Shown here in pieces: positions 23,892-35,331 of a stretch of DNA of 64,000 nucleotides. Source of the DNA: Eutypa lata (taxonomy: Eukaryota > Ascomycota > Sordariomycetes > Xylariales > Diatrypaceae). Every line of letters starts with the position of its first letter. Position 1 is the first letter of the stretch. Under the pieces are notes generated by a model. The model did not search any database, was not told the DNA's origin, and was given only the letters and a program-made list of their open reading frames with translations. Made by a program: the position numbers and the translations under genes. Location of the stretch: NCBI GenBank assembly GCA_022661535.1, contig JAKULF010000004.1:1860001-1924000 (forward strand), in the 5' to 3' direction.

Positions 23892-26492
23892 TTTCTTCAC
23901 AGTTCGTCATAATGCTTCTTCAGTCCCATGCTAGTTTCCAAAAGGAAACAGATAACCAAGTCGTCTAGCAATCGAATTCTTATCAGTACCTACCCTCAAA
24001 CAGTACACTTTAACTTAGCCCAGAATAAAGTTCTGGTGGTAATTAGTAGCTATTATTAGAAACCACTGTACTAGGTGCCACTCATAAGTATTTAGTTAGA
24101 ATCGCTCTTAGGTCATCGAAACTCTATCCTAATGAATGTTGCAAAGCCTATGGGATACGTTGGCAGGTTGACATACCTACCATATGCAACCTAGGCTACG
24201 TAGTATATAGGTATGGGAACAGTGAATATAGAAATGTAAGATGACCAATGGTGCAAAAACTATTATACAACATATATTGCTTGACGTGTCCTCATACGTA
24301 TATTTCCGAATCATATAATAGTATATAAGGCTTACGTAGTAGTATAAAGGGGCTCCACTAGCAGACTAGGTAGCATGAAGGACGACTTCACAACTTTCCC
24401 GTCTGAATCTTGCCATGATTAGTCAAAGCTGGTAGCTCTCTCTTGCTGGTTGTTATTGAACTAATTCTTACCCGGTTCGTAAACGCATCTTGATAATGGT
24501 ACGCGCGCCTTTTGTTTTTGTCCGATGGTAGATTGGATGACTCGTGATCGACCTACTTCGTTCTTCAAGTCGACTCCATATCATATCCCGTCAAAACTTA
24601 AAATCTACGAGTGCATTTTTCACTATGATGCCACTCTACACCGAATTATGTATTGATATCATGTTTACAGATAACCCCGGGTTCTTTTCCGATTTCCCCA
24701 GATGTATATAAACCATCGAATCACGATCTACCATAGGTAGTGAGATTGAGGCTCACCCATAGTATAAATACCTATCTAATATGACACAAATATGGGGAAC
24801 GTGACTTCAGAAATGGCGTATTGATATCCTTTGGAGTAAACTAATAGTCAGTACAGCATTGCAAGGGAGACGTTAGCTAAGTAGTCAGGTAGTTAAGCGA
24901 TCTTGAGCATATTTCTTATTCTTATCTATGTGTGCCGCTTTTCTGAGTTTTTTTTTCAGGGTCCTAATGATGAACTTTAAAAAGGCAAATAATATCCCAA
25001 CCAACCAGCCAGCCAGCCAGCCAACCACTGAGAGGCGATTGCTCATATCTCCAATACCGAGTAAGTATGGTCGTACAGGGAAGAAAACGCTAAGTTGTCC
25101 GACAGAAAACGCGGAAAGAAGGTATACTAAAGTTCGAGGTTGCATGAAACAAACACAAAGAGAGATAATGGGTGGTATCAAGTGCTGCTGCTGGTGGTGG
25201 TACCGGCTTGTACGGAGCCTTCGTCTTACTTGCAACTGAAATCTGACCGCAGGGGTATGTCCCATAGACAAAGATACACTTCCCCAACCCATATCTATTA
25301 TCTTTAGCTGCTTGTTGCTACCTACTACCTAGTATGACACTTTTTCCATGGTCGTAATAGTCTACGTATGAGATGTAGGTAGTTTACGAAGTGGAATTGG
25401 CAAATAGCTTGCGCGTTAATTAGCTCAAGCACCACATCGCGAGATGTGACTCGTAGAGCTACTACTACTACGTACGCTAAATTCGGATGTATGGCAACCT
25501 CCTGGTAGCTGCTAACCACAACCGTTGAGCTTGCCATTTGCATGAGTAGTGAATGTAGGGCATAGCTACCTAGGCCTAGGCAGCTAGGATATGCGACTAG
25601 CACCAACTACGTGTCGATGCGTAGAGATGGTGGTAGGCAACCATACCCATTGTAGACCTACTGCAAGTAAGTTGGGGGAGGCATGTAGAGCCGGTTATCC
25701 CGCAATCCGATTGGTTGGGGAGTTTGTGGGGGGGGCATACATATGGAGGATCTACTAGATCCCTCTCCATCCTTTGGAGATGAAGCACGTCAGCTAGGGA
25801 CATAAGGTTTTCTAGAAACCCGGCATGGCTCGGGGCCGGCCTGAACCTTGTATTTGCTACCAGCGTTAACTGGTTTTGAGTCCGGACCCTCGATGGCAAA
25901 AAGAAAGAAAAAAGAATCATCGGCCCGAGTGGATGCAGCCCCCGGAATGGGCGGCATATATAGAAGCGCAGGATCCCCCCGGCTCCAAGGGTCCTATCCT
26001 TTACGGCAAATATCAAAGAATCCAGTCTCTCTATCTTCCTACCGTCCATTTTGTTGAATAACCGTCCATACTATATAACGCGACTTCAAGGCGTAATCGG
26101 TGGTCTCCTATTCGTGGTCACATCAGATTCAACATTCCCTTCTCCGCGTAGAAAGCGACAAAGGGGCGAAACGTTCAAAATGTACTGCTACTGTGCGAAC
26201 TTCTATGTGAGACCTCTCTCCTTCCGACACTACCAATATGAAATCTACAGCAATACTAACAAAACGGTAACGACAGAGCGCCTCGCACTGCCATAACATA
26301 GTCGGACGGTTCGGTGACCGGTGTAAGCTGTGCAAGGTATGTGTACCTACTAGCAAACGAAAAATGCTACTCTTTCTGCCCCTCAGAAAAAAAGAAAAGA
26401 AAAGAAAAGAAAAAGAAACCACCTACTCCGCCATGTCTGCAACTTTCTCCTTTCTTCTTTATCCTTTACTAACGGACAATCCGATCAAGGCC
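23892..26492. other. intergenic, no gene recognised
   Basis: AT-rich, many TAGGTA-type motifs. A 150-codon minus-strand frame (25597-26049) has no recognisable features. The sequence 26370-26420 is an A/G-rich run. Confidence 0.45.
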
Positions 26493-26684
26493 ATGAACGA
26501 AGGAAGGTCTTTCAGATACGAGTTCATCTACCCCTCGTCGAACCAAGAGGACGAGTACGACAGCGAGGCGGTCGTAGACGACTCGGGCCACACAAGCCGC
26601 GATGAGCGTCACCGCAACGACAGCGGAGCCTCTGATGCCTCAGACATGATGGCATCGCGGCTAGAGAGAACGGTGACGCAATAA
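26493..26684 (+). CDS. candidate small acidic protein or last exon of a gene
   Basis: A 63-codon frame from the ATG at 26493 shows GC-rich codon use like real genes here, unlike its surroundings. The product is polar and acidic (SSNQEDEYDSEAVVDDSG, RHRNDSGASDASDMMASRLE). A TTTACTAAC branch-like sequence lies some 20-25 bases before an AAG at 26487-26489, so this may be the last exon of a gene with earlier exons, or a short gene. I do not recognise it. Confidence 0.35.
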   Translation: MNEGRSFRYEFIYPSSNQEDEYDSEAVVDDSGHTSRDERHRNDSGASDASDMMASRLERTVTQ

Positions 26685-27851
26685 GCAACCAATGTGAGGG
26701 GCGGGCTTTCTGGACGTACGTGGTAGATGTGGTTTTTATAAAGGAAGATAAAGAGGGGGAGATCGATATTCTCCATACGATCATTTCAGGCGTTTGTTTC
26801 TTGGTATGAAATTGAGGGAAATAGAGGTTCGGGATATATAATATAATAGCGCAAACCAAAGATTTAGAGGGATGGTCTATCGGGGCAAGCAAGGACTTGA
26901 GGGTTTTATCTACGGATGGACAGGAAAAGAGGCGTTGTTGCAACATACTCTCACTCGAGGGCGGAAGTACATATATAATAATAATAATAATACGAATAAT
27001 GACAAGCAAAACAAGATACACTTTTTGCATTAGAGATCGACGGGAACAGATCTATAGGCCACCTTCCGGCAAAAAAGGGAGATACAGCGTACCGACCACC
27101 CCAAGTGCGCGTCTTTTTGGTTTTTCATCTGGGTACGGGAAAGTCTAATAATTATGTGGAAGAAAATAGAATTGCAAAACCCAGACTTGAATGCGTGACC
27201 TTCAAAAGGTCAGGGAATGGCAAAAATGTGATGCAGTGGGCATGCCTTATCGGAACCTCTTTCGGAATGAATTTACCACGGCCTAAGGACACACTGAAGG
27301 ATTGCAAGCGTACCACTGTACCACAGCGCCATTTGTTTTTCTTGTTGGTACAATTGATTTTATTATTATATATGTACCCAATACAGATACTGCATATTGA
27401 TTACTACCCTGGCATTACCAAATTGTACATGGGGATTATTCCATTACGATTATTCAATATCTGATGGGAAGTTTTGAGGTCCCATCTAATTAGCTGTAAA
27501 TATACTACGGGACTCACGCAGCTCAACTACATTAGCATATAATAGTATAGGTTTCATCTTCTAGAGACTCTTAGCTGATCAATATTTAACTGAGAGTCAC
27601 ATTATAGCAAATCTACACGGATTTCGCCCATACACGGAGCATGTTCTAATGACGCTCTTTAATTGCGATGCTAGACAATCAATGGCTACTACTACCTAAA
27701 CTAACACAGAAACAAGTTGGTATCGTCTTCAAATGAAAAGCAAGCCGCCCGCGTCCATGGTTGCATGATGTAACACGCCCCCCTCCTACAATGAACTCAA
27801 GCCCTCTCAATTAATAAGTTGGGGCAAAGCTAACCAATTCATATTCTTCTT
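26685..27851. other. intergenic, with weak tRNA-like remnant
   Basis: AT-rich. On the minus strand, a D-arm-like GGCGCTGTGGTACAGTGGTA reads leftward from 27330 and a degenerate B box lies near 27195. They do not fold into a tRNA. Nothing else was recognised. Confidence 0.4.
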
Positions 27852-28762
27852 TTAGTTCTGACTCTGCAGGTGCCACTCAAATATCTTTCTGAACACCTCC
27901 TTACCATTCCCCTCGATAACATCACCGTGGCACGGGATTATGGTGGTGAAATCCCAAGCGTCGATCTTCTTCACACTGGCGTTGTAGCCCGCGCGGTCCT
28001 TGTTGCCATTGCTGAACACGTGCCACTGGACGCGCTTGTGGCCCTTGGCGGGCCCGCTCGTCGTGAGGAGGGAATCCCACAGCCGGTTCAGGCGGGGGTG
28101 GACGGACCGGTCCGCCTCCGAGGCCCGGGAGTACTGCTCGGTGGCCGGCATGTTGAAGAGCAGGTCGGCCTGGATGAGGACGCGCTCGGGCTTGTAGCAC
28201 AGCACGATCTCGCGGTTCGGGTGCGCCCCCACGTACTCGGCCTCGAAGTCGGCCGCGAACTCGGCGCTGATGTCGCCCGGGTTCTTGTTGGCGGGGCTGA
28301 AGACGAACGCGAACGCGTCGTCGCGCCCGATCCGCTCGTCCCCGTCCTCCTGCGCCGCCCGCTTCTCCGGCAGCCCCTCCGGCCCGATGAGCTTCGCCTC
28401 CGGGTACGCCGCCGCCCACTCCGACAGGAAGATGTGGTGCTCGATGTCCGGCGCGATCAGGTACCGCACCTGGCCGCCCAGCTCGGCCACCTTGGCCTTC
28501 ACGTCCCGCGTTAGGGCGACCGGGGAGAAGACGGCCAGAGATCCCGAGGTTAGGCGGACTTTTCGAGCGTGGGTGTACGTGTTAGCAAAACTGGCACGCG
28601 TAGGTGGCTAAGTCGTAGGTTTTACGCACCTATCGTTCCCCGGCCTCCGACCCGGAATAGGCCGTACCGCAGGAATGGCACCGAGAGTGTCACGATGTTC
28701 GGGGTGATGTTGCGGATTACCATCACGTCCGCCGGATTCGACGGGATGAGCTTGGATGACAT
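27852..28762 (-). CDS. DUF4336 family protein (metallo-beta-lactamase-like fold)
   Basis: Exons 28762-28630 and 28558-27852; the 71-nt intron has a GTGCGT donor, a GCTAACAC branch and an AAAAG acceptor. Product 279 residues. The exon joint restores RGTIVRLTSGSLAVFSPVAL, a conserved stretch of this family. Other family motifs are APDIEHHIFLSEWAAAYPEA, IGPEGLPEKR, YKPERVLIQADLLFNMPA and IIPCHGDVIEGNGKEVFR. Paired His and Asp residues (DIEHH, ADLLF, PCHGD) are placed as in metallo-beta-lactamase-fold hydrolases, but the substrate is unknown. No signal peptide is visible. The opposite strand also has long open frames, which are shadows produced by high GC. Confidence 0.88.
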
Positions 28763-30737
28763 GGTTGTTGTTGTTAAGGCGCGCTTGTTTTGCAGCGATA
28801 AGTTCGGATGACGATATGTTCTTGGACCTGCACGTGTGGAATGCGAGGTATTGTGTAGTAGTGATGTGGTAGTAGTAGTAAATGAATTGCGTGGTACGTT
28901 CCTCCTCGAAAATATCGTTGCTAGGGGTTCTGGTGTTTGGGTGGTGATGATGATCTTAAAGCTTGAGACAGGATGTGAAACGGGAGACAACAGCTGATAT
29001 TTATTCATGCTCGGGATTGCTAATTAACTACGGTAGATACATGCCACCTACCTTGTTACGTGACTCGCGTACTAAAGTATTCTAGGAATGTCAGTCATCA
29101 AGACGAAAGAACCGTACCGGAGAACCCGACTAGGATGTATGCACTGTAGTTAGGTAGCTATTGAATTAGGTAATTTATTATTATTCTCAACTTTGCACTG
29201 ATCCCTGTTCTCGAGCTCTCTAGTTCATTACATCATCACGTTGACCTGGTTGATTGACAGGCTGCTGCTTTATTCTCCACTTAAATACTGCCTCAAGAGG
29301 GCCTGTATTCAATTGGCCGTTCAGGATCAGAACTCCCAAATGACCATACGTCGATTATTTTGTTCTCTGCTTATTGTCGGAGATGACTGAAAAGAACTAT
29401 TGCTAGTCAAATTGATTACTTATTCAAGAACCTTCGTGAAGAACGTTTGTATTCCAAATACCTTCAACAGCAGCACTAAGAGAACCGAGGCAGACAGGGA
29501 TACAATACAATCCACTGTCTCTGAACCTCGGCAAGTCGGCCTGTCCGACACCACCGTAGATGATGAAGTAAGCCAGCATATTCGTATAGTTAAGATATAA
29601 ATCCTTCAAAGGTCAGAATTCCAAATACCCGTTTGCAGAAAGTCTAGTTAGCTATTCACAGGAGATATAATTCAAAAATAGTCTTCTGACTCCGCTGTCC
29701 TAGTATACCTAGGACAAGATGGATGGCATGTCTATTGTGCTTGGATACGGTATGCAAGATAAGGGGATAGGTTTGTTCATTGCGTATTTGAATCGTTGGT
29801 TTTGTGGTAACAAGTAGGTCCCAGTCCAAGTAGGCCTATAACTAGTTCCTACTGCATAAGCTGCCCTACTACGAACAAAGAGTTTGAGATATTATACCAG
29901 CCTGGGGTACCGATGGCTTCGTTTATATATCCAATACCAGTGAGACCCCAGTGGTAGAAATCGTTGCAATGTATGAGTTTGAGCTTCCTGATGCTCTTGG
30001 ACCTAAACTTGCTCCTTTGGTATCAATATTAATTAAGAAGAGGCCGTATTCATATTCCCCTTAACCACTAGGTTTATTATTTTATGATCTTTCATCTGTA
30101 TTTATACGATCTGAAGGCTAACCTAACTTCCTTAAACATAGACTCCTTCCTAAGTAATCATTTCAAAAACGTAATGATTCCCCATTGCATCTGTGTGTGA
30201 TGGATTGCCATCTATTCTTCTAGATACGTTGATAAAAGGCTACCATCTACTTCCAACTCGTTATAATAGTTGTTAGAATCTCACACAACCCTCTCACCTA
30301 CGATATTTTAGGTCTTTCAACCACACCCTTACAAGCAATTACTAGGGAGATACAGAAAAGCAATGGCAGCAACAGTTGCCGGGCATTTTGGTCGTCATCT
30401 GAGGCTAAAATACACTTATAAGGTAATACTGATTTTTATTAACATGATATGATAACACAAATGGAATACATGGTGAGAGTTTATCTCAGTGCCTTTACCC
30501 CTGAATCTAGAATACCTCCGCACCATAAGTAAGAGTAACGATCGGAAAAGAAGGGGAATACCATCCTAACTAGACATAAAACGTAAACTCCTTCTTCTCC
30601 CAACAAATATGCAAACAAACAAGCCAACCACCACACACCCCCATCATCTTACAAAGCCCGTGACTCCGAAAGAATAGAATAAAAGACTAGGTCAATCTAA
30701 CGACCAACGGCGGTCTGCGGTGTCCCGGTTTTCCACC
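28763..30737. other. intergenic, no gene recognised
   Basis: AT-rich. A minus-strand frame at 29424-29609 has a slightly protein-like, glycine-rich hydrophobic stretch and might be a gene relic. Otherwise nothing. Confidence 0.4.
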
Positions 30738-33700
30738 CTACCAGACGAACTGGCCAGACAGCACGTAGCCGACGAACTCCCAGAAGAAGTCGAAGTTCGG
30801 CAGCCGGATGTAGAACTGCTGGTCCTCCCTCGCGACGTAGAGGCCGCGCGTGATCGAGTTGGCGCTCCGCCACGCGTTGTACTCGCGGCTCTCGGCGATG
30901 ATGACGGCGATCATCAGGCCCAGGACGAACAGGTTCATCACGCCCCACAACCACCCGCCGCCGCAGCAAGCCCGCAGCCGGGCGTGCTGCGCCGCATGCC
31001 AGTTGTTGCCCCCGACGCCCACTTGGAACCCGCCACCACCTCCACCGCCGCGACCTCCTCCACCGCCGCCGTTATTACCATTGTTGTTGTTGTCGTCGTC
31101 GTCGTCGTCATCGTCACCACCGCCATCACCAGGGTCAGGCGCGCCACCACCCTGGGCCGCCTGGTTCTGGGCAAGATCCTGCTGCGCCGCCACCGCGGCA
31201 TTGGCGACCAGTTCCGTGCGCTCGGCCAGGGCCCGCTGCCCCTCCAGCGTCCGGTTCAGCTCCCGGAGGCGGTTGCGCTCGGTCGTCAGCGCCGCGATCT
31301 GGTTCTGCATCTGGCGCGTCTGGCGCTGCAGCCCGTCCGTGTTCGCGGCCCCGGCGCCCATCTGGGCCTGCAGGGCCTCCAGCTGCCGGTTCAGGTCGTC
31401 CACCTGGTCCCCGCGCCGGTCGAACTCCCCCTGGTGGTGGTCGATCTGCGTGGTCAGCCCGTTCTGCCGGTTCTGCTGCGCCGTCTCTCCTATCGCGCCT
31501 ATCTGGGTCAGGAGGTCCTGCACCCGCCCGCCCGCCGCCGCGTTGGCGTTGGCCGCAGCGAGAGCCGCTTCCGCTGTGGCTTGCGCCGTCCGCGCCGCTT
31601 GTAAGGCCGTGTTCAGCTGGGCTAGCTGCTGTCTCAGGTTGTCCGGGTCGTCGTTGTTGTTGGTGTTGGCCGCCGCCGCCGCCGCCGTCGCAGCAGTCAG
31701 CTGTGTCTGGAGATCGGCGATCTGGGTTTGCAGCGCCTGCACCCGGTCGTCGCAGCTCGTCTTCGCGGTCTGGGCGGCCTGGTCCGCGGCGTCCTTGTCT
31801 TGCTGCTGCTGCCTCTGGAGGTCGGCGAGCTGCGTCTGCAGGCCCGCTACGGTGTTGTTGCAGTCCGTGAGGGCCGTCATGGTCGTGGCGAGGGTGTCGT
31901 TGCCCTGCTGGAGAGTGGTGATTTGGTCTTGTAGCTGAGTGATTGTTCCCTTGGCCGCGGCTAGCTCTTGCTCCCTGTCATGGAGGTCCTGAGCCATCTT
32001 CGTTGCGTCGGTCTGGGCCTTCAGCGCGGCGCCGTCCTTCTCCTGCTGGAGAGTTTTGATTTGGTCCTCTAGGTCAGTGACTCTTCCCTGCGCATCTGCT
32101 AGGTCCTTCTCCTTCTGCTGGAGATCCTTCTTCGCTGCGTCATCCATGTCTTGCTTGAGAGCATCGACTTGGCCTTGCAGTTGCGCAGCCTTTCTCTTCG
32201 CGTCGGCCAACTCATCGTCCTTGCCACTGAGCTCCTGAGCCTTCTGGTTTGCGTCGTCCTGCGCCTTCTTATCCGCGTCGACCTTGTCTTGCTTTAGAGC
32301 GTCGACCTGGTCTTGTAGGTCAGCTACCTTCTGCTTTGCGTCGGCGAGCTCTTTTTCCTTCTTTGTCAAATCGTCCTTGTCTTTCAGGAGCGACGTGACC
32401 TGATCTTGTAGCTGCGTGATTTGGTCCTGCAGGTGATTGACCTGGTCTTGTAGTTGGGTGGCGTTGTTCTTCGCGTCTGCCAGTTCCTTGTCCTTCTTCT
32501 TTTCCAAGTCATCCTTATCGCCCTGGAGGGTCTTGAGCTGGTCTTGTAGCTGAGTGACCTGGTCTTGTTGCCGGGTAATTTGGTCTAGCAATTTTCTAAG
32601 CTGGTCCCCCGCGTCAGCTAATTCCTGCTCCTTCTTTTGCGTCAAGTCGTCCTTCTCTGTCTGGCAAGCGTCGACTTGGTCTTGTAGCTGAGCGAGCTTC
32701 TTCGCCGCGTCGTCCAGTTCCTTCTTGTTCTTATCTGCTAAGTCGCCCTTTTCTGTCTGGCAAGTGTCAACTTGGTCTTGTAGCTGCGCGAGCTTCTTCG
32801 TCGCGTCGTCCAGTTCCTTCTTGTTCTTATCTACTAAGTCGCCCTTTTCTGTCTGGCAAGTGTCGACTTGGTCTTGTAGCTGAGCGAGCTTCTTCTTCGC
32901 GTCGTCCAGTTCCTTCTTATTCTTATCCGCTAAGTCGATCTTGTCTTGCTTAAGGGCATTCACCTGGTCTTCTAGCTGAGTGACCTTCTTCTTCGAATCA
33001 GCCAGCTCCTTCTTAATTTTCTCTAATGCGTCTTTGTCTTTCTTGAGTGTATCGTTGCTCCTTTGTAGCTGAACGATCTGTTTCTTCGCTTTGTTTAGTT
33101 CCTTTTCCTTCCTTGCTGCGTCGCCCAGTTCTTGGTTCATTCGATCGGAGTCGGCTTGTAACTGATCGGTGCGCTCCTTTTCAAGTCTCAGCTGCTCCTG
33201 GAGGTCATGCAGCTCGGCAGGGTCAGCGAGGCTTGCACGTCGGCTTCTGGTGTTGGCTACGGAACCGGCTTGGGAAGTGGCTTGGGATCCTGGAAGTGTG
33301 TAATCGCCAAAGTCCCCTGCCATTCCTCCTGTGAAAGGAGATGCAAGTCCAGGTGTAGATACTGCAGGAGATAGAGGCCTAGGCGACCCATTTTTAGGAG
33401 TCATGGTGTTCACCTGAGCTCTCAAAGCGTCGTTTTGCTCCTGTAGAGTGTGGTTTGTTGCTTCACGATCCGTTATTTGTTGTTGTAGCTGTGCCTTCTC
33501 ATCGTTGCATTTCTGATTTGCGTCAGCTTTATCTTGCTGTGCTTTTTGTAAGTCATCCAGCACGGTCTGGTAGTTGGTTTCTGCCTGATGGTGTAGTCTT
33601 CTCGCCTTCCCAAGTTCGATCGCGTTCTTAGTCGTGGCCTCGGTGATGGTCTCATCACGCTGTGCGATTGTGTTGTTAAGGTTCCGGACTTGACCTTGAA

Positions 33701-34250
33701 GCACTTTGTTTACCTTGTCCAGTTTGTCGCGCTCTTTCTCTACGCCGAGCTGAGCAGTCTGAGCGGCATTGTCATCCCGCTGTTTTTCTCTCTGGAGCTT
33801 TTCAATTGTCGTTGTTTGATTCTGTGCTTGCATAAGTAGCCCGTCTCTTTCTTCTTCTAAATCTTGTATCTTTTTGTCCTGCTCATCTAGTCGATGTTGT
33901 ACGTATTTATCCCATCCCGGCCCCGTGCCGTTCGCTAGCTGCTTCTTCAAATCATATAAGATCTTAAGCGCTCTGGTAGCTTCTTCCCTATCGTCCTCTT
34001 TACTCTTCTGTGCTTCCAAGAGTGTATTTTGTATAGGTACGATTTTAGCTCGTAGCGATGCTCGGAGCCGGTCAGCGTCCCTGACGTTAATACTATCATT
34101 GGTTGAGAAATCTTGAATCCATGCATCGATCTTTTCGTGCATAGCATTTTCATTTCGTATTCTCATCTCCTCATTTCTATTATCCCTCCTATCTTGTTTG
34201 TCGAGTGGATCCTCGTCCGCGGAATCATTGTCGAAGGTTCTGTCAGCCAT
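30738..34250 (-). CDS. 1170-residue tail-anchored coiled-coil protein
   Basis: Single open frame from the ATG at 34250. Residues ~1-280 and ~345-1010 are predicted coiled coil, dominated by Lys, Asp, Gln and Leu with recurring LQDQV motifs. A Ser/Pro linker lies around 285-345. Three nearly identical 32-residue units (96 bp each) lie in the middle. After the coil comes an Asp/Asn/Gly low-complexity tract, then one hydrophobic helix at about 1103-1119 (GVMNLFVLGLMIAVIIA) and a 51-residue aromatic tail ending FVW. There is no signal peptide. The layout suggests a long tether on an organelle or nuclear membrane, like golgins or spindle/nuclear-envelope coils, but no specific homologue is recognised. 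Confidence 0.82.
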   Translation of the reverse strand: MADRTFDNDSADEDPLDKQDRRDNRNEEMRIRNENAMHEKIDAWIQDFSTNDSINVRDADRLRASLRAKIVPIQNTLLEAQKSKEDDREEATRALKILYDLKKQLANGTGPGWDKYVQHRLDEQDKKIQDLEEERDGLLMQAQNQTTTIEKLQREKQRDDNAAQTAQLGVEKERDKLDKVNKVLQGQVRNLNNTIAQRDETITEATTKNAIELGKARRLHHQAETNYQTVLDDLQKAQQDKADANQKCNDEKAQLQQQITDREATNHTLQEQNDALRAQVNTMTPKNGSPRPLSPAVSTPGLASPFTGGMAGDFGDYTLPGSQATSQAGSVANTRSRRASLADPAELHDLQEQLRLEKERTDQLQADSDRMNQELGDAARKEKELNKAKKQIVQLQRSNDTLKKDKDALEKIKKELADSKKKVTQLEDQVNALKQDKIDLADKNKKELDDAKKKLAQLQDQVDTCQTEKGDLVDKNKKELDDATKKLAQLQDQVDTCQTEKGDLADKNKKELDDAAKKLAQLQDQVDACQTEKDDLTQKKEQELADAGDQLRKLLDQITRQQDQVTQLQDQLKTLQGDKDDLEKKKDKELADAKNNATQLQDQVNHLQDQITQLQDQVTSLLKDKDDLTKKEKELADAKQKVADLQDQVDALKQDKVDADKKAQDDANQKAQELSGKDDELADAKRKAAQLQGQVDALKQDMDDAAKKDLQQKEKDLADAQGRVTDLEDQIKTLQQEKDGAALKAQTDATKMAQDLHDREQELAAAKGTITQLQDQITTLQQGNDTLATTMTALTDCNNTVAGLQTQLADLQRQQQQDKDAADQAAQTAKTSCDDRVQALQTQIADLQTQLTAATAAAAAANTNNNDDPDNLRQQLAQLNTALQAARTAQATAEAALAAANANAAAGGRVQDLLTQIGAIGETAQQNRQNGLTTQIDHHQGEFDRRGDQVDDLNRQLEALQAQMGAGAANTDGLQRQTRQMQNQIAALTTERNRLRELNRTLEGQRALAERTELVANAAVAAQQDLAQNQAAQGGGAPDPGDGGGDDDDDDDDNNNNGNNGGGGGGRGGGGGGGFQVGVGGNNWHAAQHARLRACCGGGWLWGVMNLFVLGLMIAVIIAESREYNAWRSANSITRGLYVAREDQQFYIRLPNFDFFWEFVGYVLSGQFVW
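32660..32950 (-). repeat. three 96-bp coding tandem repeats
   Basis: The word CAGTTCCTTCTT recurs at 32715, 32811 and 32907, exactly 96 bases apart. Each unit encodes KKELDDAxKKLAQLQDQVD followed by xCQTEKxDL. The near identity of the units points to recent duplication inside the coiled-coil gene. Confidence 0.85.
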
Positions 34251-35331
34251 GATTTCCGGCTGGTCGTGATAGACCTCCTTTCTCTTGACCTAGCAGATAC
34301 GAAAAAAGAATGAAGTTGCAACAAAGTTTAGGGGTAAATCGACTTCAAGCCAAAGGCCTTTACTCGAATCTTGACAGAGCTTTTGTTACATCCGCTATAC
34401 AAAAGGGCCGGGTCATGATATCCGTGTCCGGAAGTACCCTTTGTGCCCCTTTGTTTCCTGCGCTCTGGAGTTTATCTCCAAAGCTTCTTTCAAATGTCAG
34501 CAAAGAGAAGCGGTCCCTCTTTCATACATCGAGAAGTCAAGCTCACAGGTTCGAGTATTATTCCTGAAAACAGAATATAAGGAAAGGAAAAAGAAAAGTT
34601 GGGAAGAAGAAGAAAAAAAACCTCAATACTAATTGTAAAAATCAAAATAAAGAAAGAGGTGAAAACTTTGTGAAGTGACTTCTCGCTATTTGTTGATATA
34701 GAGCAACCATTCAAAGGGCCCCTATTCATTCTTAGCTATAAGCCCAATCACTGGCATTTCTAGCGACTTGTAAGCCGCTGCTGTATGTAGAAGACCTCCT
34801 TTTCAACCCCCTGACCCCTTTTCTTGCCATCATTTTGATATTCTCCACTCATTACTACCTCAGCGTGTAGGGGAAATTTCTTCAATGGTTGCTCGACCGT
34901 GAAAATCCCGCTACGAGCAATCGTAGCCTTTCAAGTGCTTTCAATTACTCGTGGGAATACTTTGACAACAGCCCTTCTCCCCACGCCTGCTGTAACGGGG
35001 TCGTCATAACACATTGTCCTATCGGGGACGGCATGACCATGTGAAAATCTTGCGTGAACGTAGGTGGTTACCAACATCAGCGTACATAGCTAAGGATACA
35101 GCCCATCTTGAGGACAGAGCTGAAAAGTTGACGACACATGGCAAACTAAGCCTTTGAGAGAAGTGACTGACAGCTGGGTATCTATCATGAAAACCCGACC
35201 TATCGTCCCATATTGTACAAGTTTCTAGCCCCACAAGATCCCATGTTCCTCGGATCCCTAACGCCTGTCCCACCGCCAATATCTATTCGCCCAAGGCATG
35301 AATGTGAATCAACAAGTTTGCATCGACATGA
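34251..35331. other. intergenic between two minus-strand genes
   Basis: Promoter of the coiled-coil gene and 3' UTR of nse4. The A-rich tract near 34600-34660 and short chance frames show no gene. Confidence 0.5.

Noticed and set aside
25597..26049. 150-codon minus-strand frame
   Set aside because: No domain, signal or coding-like composition; probably chance.
27870..28514. 214-codon plus-strand open frame
   Set aside because: Antisense shadow of the DUF4336 gene, caused by high GC; composition is Val/Leu/Arg-rich and family motifs are on the minus strand.
29424..29609. 61-codon minus-strand frame with hydrophobic, glycine-rich stretch
   Set aside because: Too short and without start context or neighbours to support a gene; at best a relic.
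30720..31938. Two long plus-strand frames rich in Arg, Ala and Pro
   Set aside because: Shadows of the repetitive coiled-coil gene.
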